Below are positions 24,484 through 34,829 of a stretch of 64,000 bases of DNA, piece by piece. Each line of letters opens with the position of its first letter. The stretch's first letter is position 1. The notes below the pieces were generated by a model, which was not told where the DNA came from, searched no databases, and saw only the letters and a program-made list of their open reading frames with translations. The translations under genes and the position numbers were made by a program. The stretch spans positions 310,001 to 374,000 of the forward strand of contig NW_027480542.1 in the NCBI RefSeq assembly GCF_051401765.1. Direction: 5' to 3'. The stretch comes from Calliopsis andreniformis (Eukaryota; Arthropoda; Insecta; Hymenoptera; Andrenidae).

Positions 24484-25634
24484 TGTGACGTTGCGCATAG
24501 CGCTGTCCCCGTTTTAGTGAATTTCGTGAAATCAGTGATAGGAAGGACCGTACAGCTCCCTTGCGGAACACGTGCCGAGAGATGTCGCCTGGAGGAAAAT
24601 ATCGTGCGAATCGCCGCTAATTTCGGTACAGGTATCCTTCACCCCCGGAGTTGAGGAACTTGCCGCCTCTGCAGAGGACCAGAGGAGCCGAATGAAAATC
24701 TACCCACTACGAGCCAAGGGATGGTCCCGCGGTGCTGCCCTTCTACAGTGGCTCCAGAGGAAGGCGAGGGTGGAGGCGAGCCCGGAGATCGTTGTCCAGG
24801 CAGCAGTAGTCATAGGAAGTCCTGGGGAAGTCTCCACAATGCCTCGAGGGCCCCGCTCCTCGTATACGCGCCTGGACCATAGCGAGTACGCCGGGTGGCT
24901 GTAGTGCTTGCGCGGGGGAGGGTCGCATACGCGCGTGCCGAGTGGCATCACTCGTTGTCGACATGTTGACGACTAGACAGGTGAATCGACATCAGCGAAT
25001 TTAGGGTAAGCTGCACAGATTACGTTGGTCTCAATTATCGGGCACGGAGTGCCGTTAGTGCTAGGCGCGATTCAGGATTTCTCCAGGGCGTCTTCAAAAC
25101 CGCGGTATTATGTAACTCGTCTGTAATGTTATCGCTTATTCCGATGTCATTACGACCGACACAATTTTGTAATGGGCAAGTCCGCGCGTGCCGATATTAC
25201 CGGGACCCGTGTTTGTTTGCTACTACCGACCACCTGTACTATCTTCCGTTACCGTGTCGTCTGCACAGTCTAGATAATTGTATAATAAACACCTGTGGAA
25301 GATACTCGTTCATCATTGCCTTGCCGTGAAGGCTAGATTCCTCCGCACGTCCGACCCAATTTTCCTCTCTCCACTCTGAGCTAGCCGAGGTTTTCCGCCG
25401 TACCTGCGCTGCAAAAGTCGCATTTCGCTACCGACTTTTACTGTATTTGGCACGAAAGTGCCTGGCGCCCATCCGGACGATTGTCCTTTTGTCGAGCGAC
25501 TTGCAGGGCGGATACGGCGAAGTTATCAGGCCCTCCTGCCTCTAACTCGTGGCAGTTCGACGCAGGAAAAGGTTTCTCCATCCACCCGGGAAAATAAACA
25601 TCAACCTGATAAAAATAATCAATCTGATAAAACA
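24484..25634 (-). repeat. LTR-like repeat family 2, copy B, inserted in the LINE
   Basis: This 1151-bp unit is inverted relative to 6048-7348 and matches it along most of its length. On the minus strand it begins TGTTTTATCAG and ends AACGTCACA, giving TG...CA ends. The flanking bases on the minus strand are GTTT and GTTC, a possible 4-bp target duplication with one mismatch. It separates two parts of one Jockey-like reading frame, which fixes its boundaries to within a few bases and argues for a solo LTR. Confidence 0.7.
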
Positions 25635-26956
25635 AAACCTAAGAAATTTATGCTGCACTCTCTCAAGCATGATTTCGTGATTAAAACTTTTCGGAGACCA
25701 TATAATTGAAGCGTATTCTAGCAATGAACGAACAAGGGCAATATATAGCAATCTTAGTGTGTGAATTAAATGAAAATCATTGGAAAAACGCAGTATAAAG
25801 CCGAGTGTTCTTGAAGCGAAGTTAACATTACAGGAAATATGGTTGAAAAAGTCTAAGGTAGAGGAGAAATTAATTCCTAAGTCCTTAACTTCACTTACTG
25901 AGGAGAGAATACATTTATTGAGACGGTAAGAAAATAGGAAGGGTGCAGAACGGCGGGGGAAGCGCATAACATGGCATTTCTTGATATTGAGATCCATACC
26001 ATTCCTGTGACACCAATCACAAACACGATCCAGATCTGCTTGTAATCTGAAAGCATCATCCAGGGACCAGATACTGCTGAAGATTTTTAAATCCTCTGCG
26101 AATAGGAGTAATTTACAATACTGAAAAATGGTAGTTAGGTCATTTATGAAAATTATTAATAGTAGAGGATCTAGGTGGGAGCCTTGAGCTACGCCGGATA
26201 AAACACGTACCGGAGGTAATAGGCATCTGCGTATACGTATAATTTGGAAACGATCAGTAAGGTAACTTCTCAGCCATGCTAATAGATTACCCTTGCATCC
26301 TAATGCTGAAAGCTTCTTAATTAAAAGAGTATTATTTACAGTGTCAAAAGCTTTATGAAAATCAGTAAATATTATGTCAACTTGTAGATTGGCTTCCAAA
26401 GAAGATAAGACATAGTTGCAATACACCGCTAGGTTTGTGATTGCTGATCGCTTGTTTACGATACCATGTTACTCATATCACATATTGTAAGAGAGACTGT
26501 ACTGTACAACTTATTTGTGACAATCTCTTCGAAGATCTTAGGTATAACACTAATGGTACCTATAGGTCTAAAATTTTCAGCACTTGATTTGTAGCCATTC
26601 TTGAAAATGGGTGTAACCAGACTGGTTTTCCCAGGTGTCGGGAATACACCTGATTTTAGAGATTTATTTCATCGGCCGAGATATAATAAAGCTGCACATT
26701 CTGAAAAACAAGAGTGAAATACCATCTATACCAGGTCCTTTATTGACATCGAGTTTATTTAATCTGATATAAATATCACTAATGTCAATATCCAGGTCTG
26801 AAAAACAGGGATTTTCAGGGATTTTCTAATTAGTAGTGTAATTACGATAAACTGATTCAAAAAAGCGCCAAATAAATTTGCAATTTTATCATCATCTGTT
26901 GTTGTTGTAGTGTCTTTGTAAAATAAGTAGCATGGTAAGCCGAATATTTTCGCTTA
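25635..26956 (-). pseudogene. Jockey-like LINE, reverse transcriptase domain
   Basis: The minus-strand frame from 26426 gives FTDFHKAFDTVNN (motif A), SGVAQGSHLDPLLLIIFIND (motif B), LLLFAEDLKIF (catalytic box, where the usual FADD reads FAED), and LLYIALVRSLLEYASIIW. Upstream to about 26940 the N-terminal RT part can be followed through stops and frameshifts (KGPGIDGIS and NFRPIG-like remnants). The Asp-to-Glu change in the catalytic pair and the broken N-terminal part mean it is inactive. At its left end it is cut by the LTR at 24484-25634, and at its right end by the LTR at 26957-28119. Confidence 0.85.
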
Positions 26957-28119
26957 TGTAACGTCCCTAAAGCTATGCTACGTTGTCCATGGAAGAGCGG
27001 CTTTCCGATGGACGAAAAGTGGGGTTCGTGTGGCGTGCGGTTAAGGAGTTAAAATCCAAAGCTTAGATCTTTCTTGACATTAATTTATTCAGTAAAACCC
27101 TATTCTAATTCTAACGTAAATACAATACTAATGCCTATTCTAATTCGTTAAATATTTATAAGAACAAATAAGGTTAATTATTATGTACAGACGAGGTTAT
27201 GTTGATCGTAATCGTTATGCGATATACTTCGCGAGAGTTAGGTTATGTGTCTATGATTCGTGAATAGAAATTAAGTTATTAATTATTAATCCGTATTAAT
27301 TGCGGTAGAGGATCCTCTGTATTAGACGATACGCAGTGTAAGTGTGTGTGTGTGTGCAATAGATCTTGTCTCGTATGCCCTGGTCGCTGCCGAAGTTATA
27401 GATGGCTATAACCTAAGAGCGGTCTCAAGGTTTCATGAAACATATAATCTTTGATTGATTGCCTAAGCATCCGTAAGCCCTTCGTTATCTTTTCTACATC
27501 AGTCGCTACCTTCGAGAAAAGACTCTTCAGGAGCGGTCTTAGAAATGCGTCCGACTTAGAATGGCTTCTAGCGCTTGTTGGCAAGCGATTCGTCTGCTTA
27601 CGGCAAGCACGAACTCTATATTAAAGGAGCATCAATTACTATTTGGTAGAACGGTCGCTACCCCTAAAGGAGCGGTCTCGATCTCACTGGACGAGTATCT
27701 CAGCTGCCTCCCAGATCTTCGTCTATTCGCAACTTGATGCCAGAGAGAAGTGTTTTCCTGCTGCTTTCGCAGCTCCTTTTATACTCGCCAGTCGGAGTTC
27801 GCACATGCGCAGTTCTAATTCTAATGGCGCTCTTATTCTAATAGTGGCTGTTTTAACATGAAAACGTACGAAATATGCTATACTTATATGAAAATGTAAT
27901 TGAAATCTATAATATATAATGTGTGTCGTAATACAAAAATGTTTATTAGTAATTGGATAACAGAATACGCGCTATTATACAGTTATAAGATAGAAATAGA
28001 AAAAGATAGATATGTTTACAATAAGATGGAGAGAGACAGCGATAGTAGAGAGAGATAGAGTGAAATAGGAAGAGACAGAGACAGAGACAGAGACAGAGAC
28101 AGAGTCGTGGGGCGTTACA
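26957..28119. mobile_element. Solo LTR (gypsy-type) inserted in the Jockey-like LINE
   Basis: This 1163-bp unit begins TGTAACGTCCC and ends GGGGCGTTACA, imperfect inverted ends of TG...CA type. It is flanked by a perfect 4-bp duplication CTTA (26953-26956 and 28120-28123). Both flanks belong to one LINE frame: FWSSVNCK on the right side and the RT N-terminus on the left. It contains a (CAGAGA)n run at about 28068-28104 and no ORF of note. A 4-bp duplication favours Ty3/gypsy. Confidence 0.8.
28068..28104 (+). repeat. (GAGACA)n hexanucleotide run
   Basis: About six tandem GAGACA units inside the solo LTR, next to a less regular purine-rich AGAGAGATAGAG stretch. Confidence 0.85.
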
Positions 28120-28284
28120 CTTACAATTTACAGAACTCCAAAAGGATTTAATATTTATTATGAACAGATAGTTTAGTTTGGCGTACATACGAAGAATAAC
28201 AACGTTTTGCCATTCTCTTACATTCGGCTCGTAAGTTGACAAAAGTCAAGTAGTCAGACATTCGAGAACTCCTTTTAAAGGCTC
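28120..28284 (-). pseudogene. Jockey-like LINE, segment upstream of the RT
   Basis: The minus strand reads MSDYLTFVNLRAECKRMAK and then RCYSSYVRQ, with FWSSVNCK in another frame nearer the LTR. This is the linker found between endonuclease and RT in Jockey-like LINEs. A one-base shift separates the two parts. The piece ends abruptly at the BEL LTR structure starting at 28285; no endonuclease domain follows to the right. Confidence 0.7.
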
Positions 28285-29373
28285 TGTTAGAATCACTGAG
28301 TACAGAGATCTAACGGGGTCTGGATGAGGTTGTACAGATCGTGTGTCTCAAAGAAAGTGTACGCGGTCAATTTTATTTTTGCCTGTCCTTAAAAGAACAG
28401 ACCTTTTATTTCAGAATAATTCTGAAAAAAGAGGGAAGAGGGGGCAGTCCAGGGCTTGGTCCCTGGATCCCACGTGGTAACCGATTACAGTAATTACACG
28501 AGTCTCGATATTTAGCGATAATAGTAAAACCTGACGAGTTTAAGTAGTTTAGTTACCAGACTCTTGAACTCGAAACGCATTTTAAGCCGAGTGTCTGTTC
28601 ACTGTGACTCGTGTAATTAACTGTACTCTTGGAATCGGTGGTTTTCCTCATTCCTTGAGTTTGCTATTCGTCAGCGGAGCAACCATAGACCACTGTTTGG
28701 TTCAGCCCTGATAATTGGCAGTACAACAGAGAGGGTTAACGTAAGTGCGGCACCTCTGCGTTACTCGCGATCTACCACCCGTTTAGCAACATGTACACGT
28801 TACACGTTACTAGCAGTAGCTAGTCAAAGTGAATCTCACGCTCGCAAATCTCAGCGAAAGCCGAGATTCGTACGAGGCAAGCTTTCTTGGAAGGTAGGTT
28901 AAACAGAGAAAAGGAGGATCCCTCCTCTCTGTACGTTCGCCGACCGACGAGTTCTTAAGTGTGAAGAAACTTCGATGATACAGTCCACTGCACTACTTTA
29001 GCGTTACGGCAAGGTATCGCTCTCCCCTCCACATAGACTCGTCGTCGAGGCCTGGAATCGGGAGCTCACAGTTTAGCCCGAAATATTCGATAGCTAACTG
29101 TTTCGGCTTCGCCGACCCCTTCTCGTTCTAGACGCTAGCGTTGCTGACCGGTACGACAGAGGAGGGATAGCTACCAGAGAACCAGGAGCGGCCCAGGACC
29201 AAGCCCCGGACTGCCCCCTCTTCCTCCTTTTTTAGGAATTATTCAAAAGTAAAAGGTCTGTCCTTTTAAGAACTGACAAAAATAAAATTGACCGTGTACA
29301 CTTTCTTTGAGACACCAAATCTATACAATCTCATCCAAACCCCGGTAGATCCCTGTATTCGGCGATTCTAATA
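28285..29373 (+). mobile_element. BEL-family LTR with an inverted copy of its own end (fold-back)
   Basis: From about 28450 to 29373 the sequence matches, in plus orientation, the BEL LTRs found on the minus strand at 38572-39990 and 53174-54408. At the left end, 28285 to about 28450 repeats the last 170 bp of that LTR in the opposite direction (TGTTAGAATC at the left, GATTCTAATA at the right), so the unit can fold back on itself. Shared landmarks are GATCTAACGGGGTC / GATCTACCGGGG and a GGGGGCAGTCC...GGACTGCCCCC pair. The flanks are AGGCTC and AGGTTC, but the left flank is Jockey and the right flank gypsy, so this need not be a target duplication. Confidence 0.7.
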
Positions 29374-29473
29374 AGGTTCAATTCTTTTTTCTAAGAATAT
29401 GTGCCCTACATATTTTACTTTGTCTGTACTAAGTCTAAATTTTTTAAGATTAAATTTTACATTCCTTTCTTAA

Positions 29474-29706
29474 GCCCTTGGCGTACTTTGATGAGTCTGG
29501 CTCGTGTACTTTTTACAATACCTTCGCTGCCGATTACGCGGTAATGTGTGATGAGGATATTTCGCAAGTAACTGATCACGCATCATCGCGTGAGACGTCT
29601 ATGTTCGCTCAATGGGAGCTTTACGGTTGGCAGTTTAAGATAGTTGCACGTTTCAGATCGGCAGCAAAGGTGATAATATTACGAAAGGGAATTGTACGTC
29701 AAGGGG
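29474..29706. mobile_element. TTAA-flanked MITE, copy 1
   Basis: A 233-bp unit between TTAA at 29470-29473 and TTAA at 29707-29710, with ends GCCCTTGGCGTAC and GTACGTCAAGGGG. It is inserted in the gypsy RT reading frame. A relative in the opposite orientation lies at 34360-34594, sharing GACTCGTGCAC, CGATTACGCG, ACTGATCACGC and GATCGGCAG-type blocks. TTAA targets point to the piggyBac superfamily. Confidence 0.82.
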
Positions 29707-29930
29707 TTAAGCCCTTCTCAAAACTTTTTCTAAACGTTTATTATGTTCAACTTTATTTCTGTCCCAAATTAGAACATCATCTATATATATATTTTTTCAA
29801 TATCATTGTTCCTTCAATATCATCAAATATTTCTTAGAAACTGTTAGATTTTTCATAAATCGACTCAGTGTATTTTGAATCTACAGTTTTAGATGTAATT
29901 TTATTTTTCCAACTACCTGAGAAGGTATAG

Positions 29931-30205
29931 CCTTGATGTACGTTCGGCGAAACTCCGGCCTGACAATGCATCATAAAAAACGGTCAGTTTTGCATCCCAA
30001 GTCACTGCTGTCGCTTACCGTTACCTTGCTGGGTTTCCCAAAAACGGTAAGAGGGAATTTTCTTCCCTCCGTACAGGGAGTATTGTATTTCACGCTCCGT
30101 GCAAGCAGTTCAGTACGAACACTCGAAACGTTAGGTCGCTGAATTGACCGTACTCTTGTACACTATTTTCTTTTCTATTTTTTTCTTAATAAATACTTAT
30201 CTTTT
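29931..30205. mobile_element. Unidentified insert in the gypsy RT
   Basis: This block separates two in-order pieces of the same RT and shows no gypsy coding. It contains a 9-bp hairpin CTTACCGTT ... AACGGTAAG near 30012-30050. I see no clear terminal repeats or second copy. Confidence 0.4.
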
Positions 30206-30902
30206 GGAAGCCAAACCTGCTAAACATCCAAGAGAAACATCTTTGAAATACTTCTAAAGCTAAGGAAATACCATAGGGCTTTCATCGGAATTTAAATCTT
30301 CCAAAGGGAATATTAAACGCTACATAATTAAAGCTTTCGTTTGTTAATTTTATTCACCAAAAGACACGATCAGCATCTAAAGTACTGAAAACTTTGGCTC
30401 CTATCATTTCTGAGCATAATTCTTCAAAAGTTGGAATATGATTATGCTCTCTTCTTATACTTTTATTTAAGCTTGTTGGATCTAGTACAATTCTTAGTCC
30501 TTTATCATCCTTTTTTATAATCATAAATTGGCTTACCCAATCTATCAGTTTTGTTACTCTTTCTATGATACCCTTTCTTTCCATTGATTTCAATTCGTTT
30601 AGAAAAGATTCTCTTAATACTATTGCTATATTTCTATAAAGTTCTATGGTAGCTTTGATTCCATCTTTTAACTTTATCTCATATTCAAAATTTTTTATAT
30701 ATTCAACCCCTTGAAAACCAACAAATATATTATATTTTTCTAATATATTTGTTGGTTTTTTATATTGCTCAACTATATCTCCTTTTTGTATTAAATCAAG
30801 GTTAACTACAGAAGGTAATCCCATTAAGGCTGGTTTATGTACATTTCTCTTAATGCTGCGACGTAGATTAGGGTATCGAGGACAACGAACACGGCTGATC
30901 AC

Positions 30903-31235
30903 TTTCGTGTATAAGGTTTTATTCGTCGACGGCAGAATGGTTAGTAAAAAAATGCGCCTTTTTTACTTGCACATTAATCTTGTGAACATAACATTAATTT
31001 TTTTGCCTTCAAATAACGCAGCAAGGAAACAATATCTGATTCTATACATTATACATTACTCTACATTACTACATTATACATTTATACATTACTCTTGCTA
31101 CCGACACGTTCCCGCGTACATGCGGCTTACATTGTCCGAATGGCGTCGAACGGGGCGGAAGTCAGGTTTTTGGTTTCGTCCGATTTCGGTCGAACTTCCG
31201 GCGAGTAATTTAAACTTAATATATGAAGATTAACT
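30903..31235. other. Unidentified segment between gypsy protease and RT pieces
   Basis: No gypsy-like coding in the frame of its neighbours. It includes a run of TACATTAC/TACATTATA-type units at 31040-31095. Probably another insertion, but its ends are not defined. Confidence 0.35.
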
Positions 31236-31239
31236 ATTA

Positions 31240-31475
31240 ACGTGGATTTAACTTAAGAATAATTAACTCTTAACACTTAACTACTACAAATTCTAATTCC
31301 GTTTCTTCTCTATCCTTAAATTTACATTTTAGTCTACTTTTATCTATTACTTGTAGTGAACCTCCTCCATAAGGAATTAATTTTATTTGTATTTTATTTA
31401 TCTTTACATTTATTCCCAGTCTATCTAACTCATTTAATGAAACTATGTACCAGTGAGAACCTGAGTTTTACTTTA
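31240..31475 (-). pseudogene. Second gypsy element, protease region
   Basis: The minus strand reads SGSHWYIVSLNELDRLGINV, IPYGGGSLQVIDKSRLKCKF and KDREETEFVVVK, which fits the retropepsin domain between gag and RT in K02A2.6-like gypsy elements. The expected D(T/S)G catalytic triad reads NSG here, so the aspartate is lost. Confidence 0.65.
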
Positions 31476-31673
31476 CTTTTAGTCTGTAATTCTTATTTAC
31501 TTGAATCTTATTTACTGAATGAAAAATTGAAACCATTCTATCTCAGCACTAGGTTTACTTCTAATCATACCAATGAATAAATTGTTAATGTCACTTTCTA
31601 ATGAGCTTCTTACTTTACCTATGATAGATTCTACTTTTTTGAAATTATAGAACTTTGCAAAATGGTTGAATCG

Positions 31674-32640
31674 CTAACAGATATTACATTTCTCACCATA
31701 CGCAGGACATTTACGCATTTTATGAAACCTATCACATTTTGAGCATTGTTTACGTTGTTTAGTTTGATGTTGTCCTTCACTGCTGTTGCTCGCTTCTGGA
31801 ATTGGACGTCCCTGCTGTGCTTTGTTGCTTCCCATTGGAAGCTTATTTCCCAAATATTGTTTCTTCTTATCCACATTCATTCAGTTTTGATTCTTCCTAT
31901 TTTGATTGGCTGATCTCATGGAATGGGTTTTTACATCTTTATATATTTTTAACTGATTTTATGCCGGTTCTGCGGTTTTTCTAAATTTAAACCCTCTTCT
32001 CGTAGTAATTTGTGTTTTAGATTTGAATCAATTAAGCCATTTATAATTTGGTCTTTTATTAGGCTATCTCTTATGATTTAAAATTCACAAGATTTACTTA
32101 ATCTTTTTAACTCGGTTAGTAGAAATTCAGTAAAACTTTCTCCTTCCTTTTGCTGTCTACCGAAGAACAAGTGTCTTTCTACACTTTCAGTTGCTCTAGG
32201 CACATACAATTTTTAAAAGCTTGGATTACCGTTTCTATATTATTGCTATCTTCTTCGCTTAATCCAAACGTTTCAAATTTCTTCAGAACTTCTTCTCCTA
32301 TTACGTGTAGGAATATTGCGACTTTATGTTCTTTATTTTTTGAATCAAAACCTATAGCTTGCATGTATATCTTGAAGGTCTTTTTTCATTTCTTTCAATT
32401 TTCTTTTAGGTTACCTTCAAATGATAATTATGTTGGCGGTTTCAACAAAAGCTCCATTTTGTCTTGATTTAAATTATGTTGACTTATAGTTGTTGTTTCT
32501 GCTTCCTCGTTTAAAAAAGATTCTACTAATTCAACGTTAGAATTATTATTTCGCGAAGTTTCACATTCTTCGATTATCGGTAATTTTTGTTTCTTTTTTG
32601 TCTGAGCACGTGTACATATACCTTTTTCAGATATCACACT
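31674..32640 (-). pseudogene. Second gypsy element, gag with zinc knuckles
   Basis: The minus strand from 31880 gives KQCSKCDRFHKMRKCPAYGE and KCNIC, then RFNHFAKFY after a stop. This pattern of a C-x2-C-x4-H-x4-C knuckle followed by C-x2-C...H is the gag zinc knuckle of K02A2.6-like gypsy elements. Upstream, 32364-32179 (VAIFLHVIGEEVLKKFETFG) and 32637-32428 fit the gag core and an acidic leader. Frames change between pieces, so gag is dead. Together with the pieces at 31.24-31.47 and 29.37-30.90 kb this is one decayed element. Confidence 0.7.
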
Positions 32641-33904
32641 ACTATCGTATTTCTTAATACTTTTATTTTACCGACTGTACCATGTCATGTTTATGGGTTA
32701 CTTCACTTAATACACTTTGTATCTATATATATTAACTTTATTATATTAATTAACAATAATAACTTAGTGGCTAATGTGTTACACCTGCTAATCATAGGTT
32801 GCCCTCCTTTTCATCGTGCTCTGTGTCTATCTCCGGCTCACGCCTACGCTCTATGGATACCATATGACAGTCGATTTCTGGTTTATAAATTTTTGTCGCT
32901 AGACAGCTTCTATTACGCAGTGAGAAAGCTGTCAAAATCCGTCAAGTTTTCAATAAAAATGTTGACAATAAAAGCTAATATATACGAATAATAATATGAG
33001 AATAATAATAGTATAAGAATAATGATAAAAAAATAAGAGAAGCAATAAATAAAAACATCGAGGACTCTTGTAACAATATGCTCTAATACGGGGGAAGTTG
33101 TTACGCAATTAAGAGTGAGTTAATACAATATTAAATTTTGGGGGAGAGGTTGACCATGAGTAATTAGATATTATTAAAAATCATTTCAAAAATTAAAAAG
33201 TATAATATCAAATCTGTGCCTACTACGACATTGTAAATAGACGTACAGAGTTATTCGTGCTGTACTTGTACACCATGGCGAATCTGTTTATAAAAGACAT
33301 TATACTTATTTCCTAAGGCAAAAGAATTCTACATGGATGGATGCTGAAGACTGTAACATTCGCCAGATGTATTGGTCACGAGGAACCAAAGACGCTCATA
33401 TATTTATCTTAGAAAACATATCACAATAAACTATTAGAAACTACAATAGATACACATAATAAGAAAGAAAGAAACACATGGACACGCTATATTGTACAGA
33501 AATAATTTTCTATATATCAATAGCAAAAATAAGTAAAATCCACCTAAAAAAACATTCAAACTGTAAAAACACGAAGTAGATGAGTTTGGTTTGGGCTCTG
33601 GTTTCCATAAAAACTTTCAAAAAAAATTGAGCCCTAAAAAATCTTCAAAAAAATGAATTCACTCAAAAAAATATCCAAAGGATATTGATCCTTCCACAAA
33701 AGTATCCAAGTGATATTAAATAACTCTCCAAGAGGCATCCAAAAGATATTAATAAACCGCCCAAAACTATCTTCAGAAAAATTAATCCACAGAAACAGAA
33801 TCCAAAAAAATTATACTCCAAAAAAATATAGTAAAAAAACATCCCAAAAAATATTTATTACCATTTTATTTGAAAAAAGTACCGAAATCAAAAGTTATGG
33901 GTTG
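32641..33904. other. AT-rich non-coding DNA
   Basis: No supported gene. The right part (33540-33880) is dominated by CAAAAAA/TCCAAAA-type simple sequence that produces long lysine-rich open frames without meaning. The left part may hold the leader or LTR of the decayed gypsy element, but I cannot define an LTR. Confidence 0.4.
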
Positions 33905-34359
33905 TAACATATCCTACAAGGAAGTGAACTCTTTACTCCCGCGTACCGCGCAAACGCGACGAGTTATGGCCACGGCCGCTAGGTGGCTATCACGCGAAGC
34001 GCGATCTCGCAATAAGACTGGCGGACCGTCTAGCTGATAAGTAGCCGCAACGGTCAGAAAAATCAGAGCGCAGAGGGGCCAAGCCCAGATGTACACAGTT
34101 AAAATTGCGTTGTACTTCTGTTCGTATCGGTATCCCGCGCTACTCGACATCATACATATATTTTTGCAACCTATCAGTGAATACCACTGCGAATATCCTA
34201 TGTCCGTAAGAGTCAGTAACTTCCATCTTTTAAATTTCGACTAATTTTACAATTCCACCGCATTTGCTTGCGAAGATAGAATTATCAAAATATATGATTT
34301 CTTTTTAAGCATGGAATATTTGCACATAAATGTGGTATGTATGATTGAACAGGTCTTAA

Positions 34360-34594
34360 CCCCTTGACCTATGAGTTTCTTTCGTAATTTCATCACCTTC
34401 ACTGCCGATCTGAAACGGTTATCTATCCTAAACTGCCAACCGCAGAGTAACCCATTAAGCCAACATAGACTCCTCACGCGATAGTGCGTGATCGGTTACG
34501 TGTAAAAAATCCTCATCACGCGCTATCGCGTAATCGGCAGCGAAGATATAGTACAAAGTGCACGAGTCTGACTCGTTGTTATAGGTCAAAGGGG
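34360..34594. mobile_element. TTAA MITE, copy 2
   Basis: This unit is inverted relative to 29474-29706. It starts after TTAA (34356-34359) with CCCCTTGACCTATGAG and ends ATAGGTCAAAGGGG; the right-hand TTAA has decayed to GTAA. A roughly 40-bp sequence containing ATTTGCTTGC(G/A)AAGATAGAATT occurs on each side (34261-34300 and 34688-34725). Confidence 0.72.
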
Positions 34595-34829
34595 TAATGT
34601 ATGAAATGCTTATATATGGATGTGCGATGGTGTGTCTTACCTTTAAAGAAACAAATTACATTTTCTTCTTTTCTTTCCTACATGTTGTATTTGCTTGCAA
34701 AGATAGAATTCTTAAAATGTATAATATTTCTGTATTATAAAATATTGTAAAATGTATATAGCATATGTAGCTTGAATTTGTATTTGATGTTACTATCGTA
34801 TTATTTTGTATTTTTGTAGCTGGGGTAAC

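Larger units (their letters stand above)
29374..30902 (-). pseudogene. Second gypsy element, reverse transcriptase region, interrupted
   Basis: Minus-strand pieces in order are: 30902-30354 (pre-RT and RT fingers, IIERVTKLIDWVSQFMIIKK, LDPTSLNKSIRREHNHIPTF, FSTLDADRVFW); 30353 to about 30210 (ESFNYVAFNIPFGRFKF and PYGISLALEVFQRCF); 29930-29711 (IFDDIEG, IYIDDVLIWDRNKVEHNK with the YIDD box, RLEKVLRRA); and 29469-29374 (NVKFNLKKFRLSTDKVKYVG and HIFLEKRIEP). The order is that of one RT of the K02A2.6-like gypsy group. Two inserts break it: a TTAA-flanked MITE (29474-29706) and an unidentified block at about 29931-30205. Several stops are present. The downstream RNase H and integrase are lost at the BEL LTR. 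Confidence 0.85.

Noticed and set aside
33540..33900. Lysine-rich open frames
   Set aside because: They come from A-rich simple sequence and have no protein-like composition.
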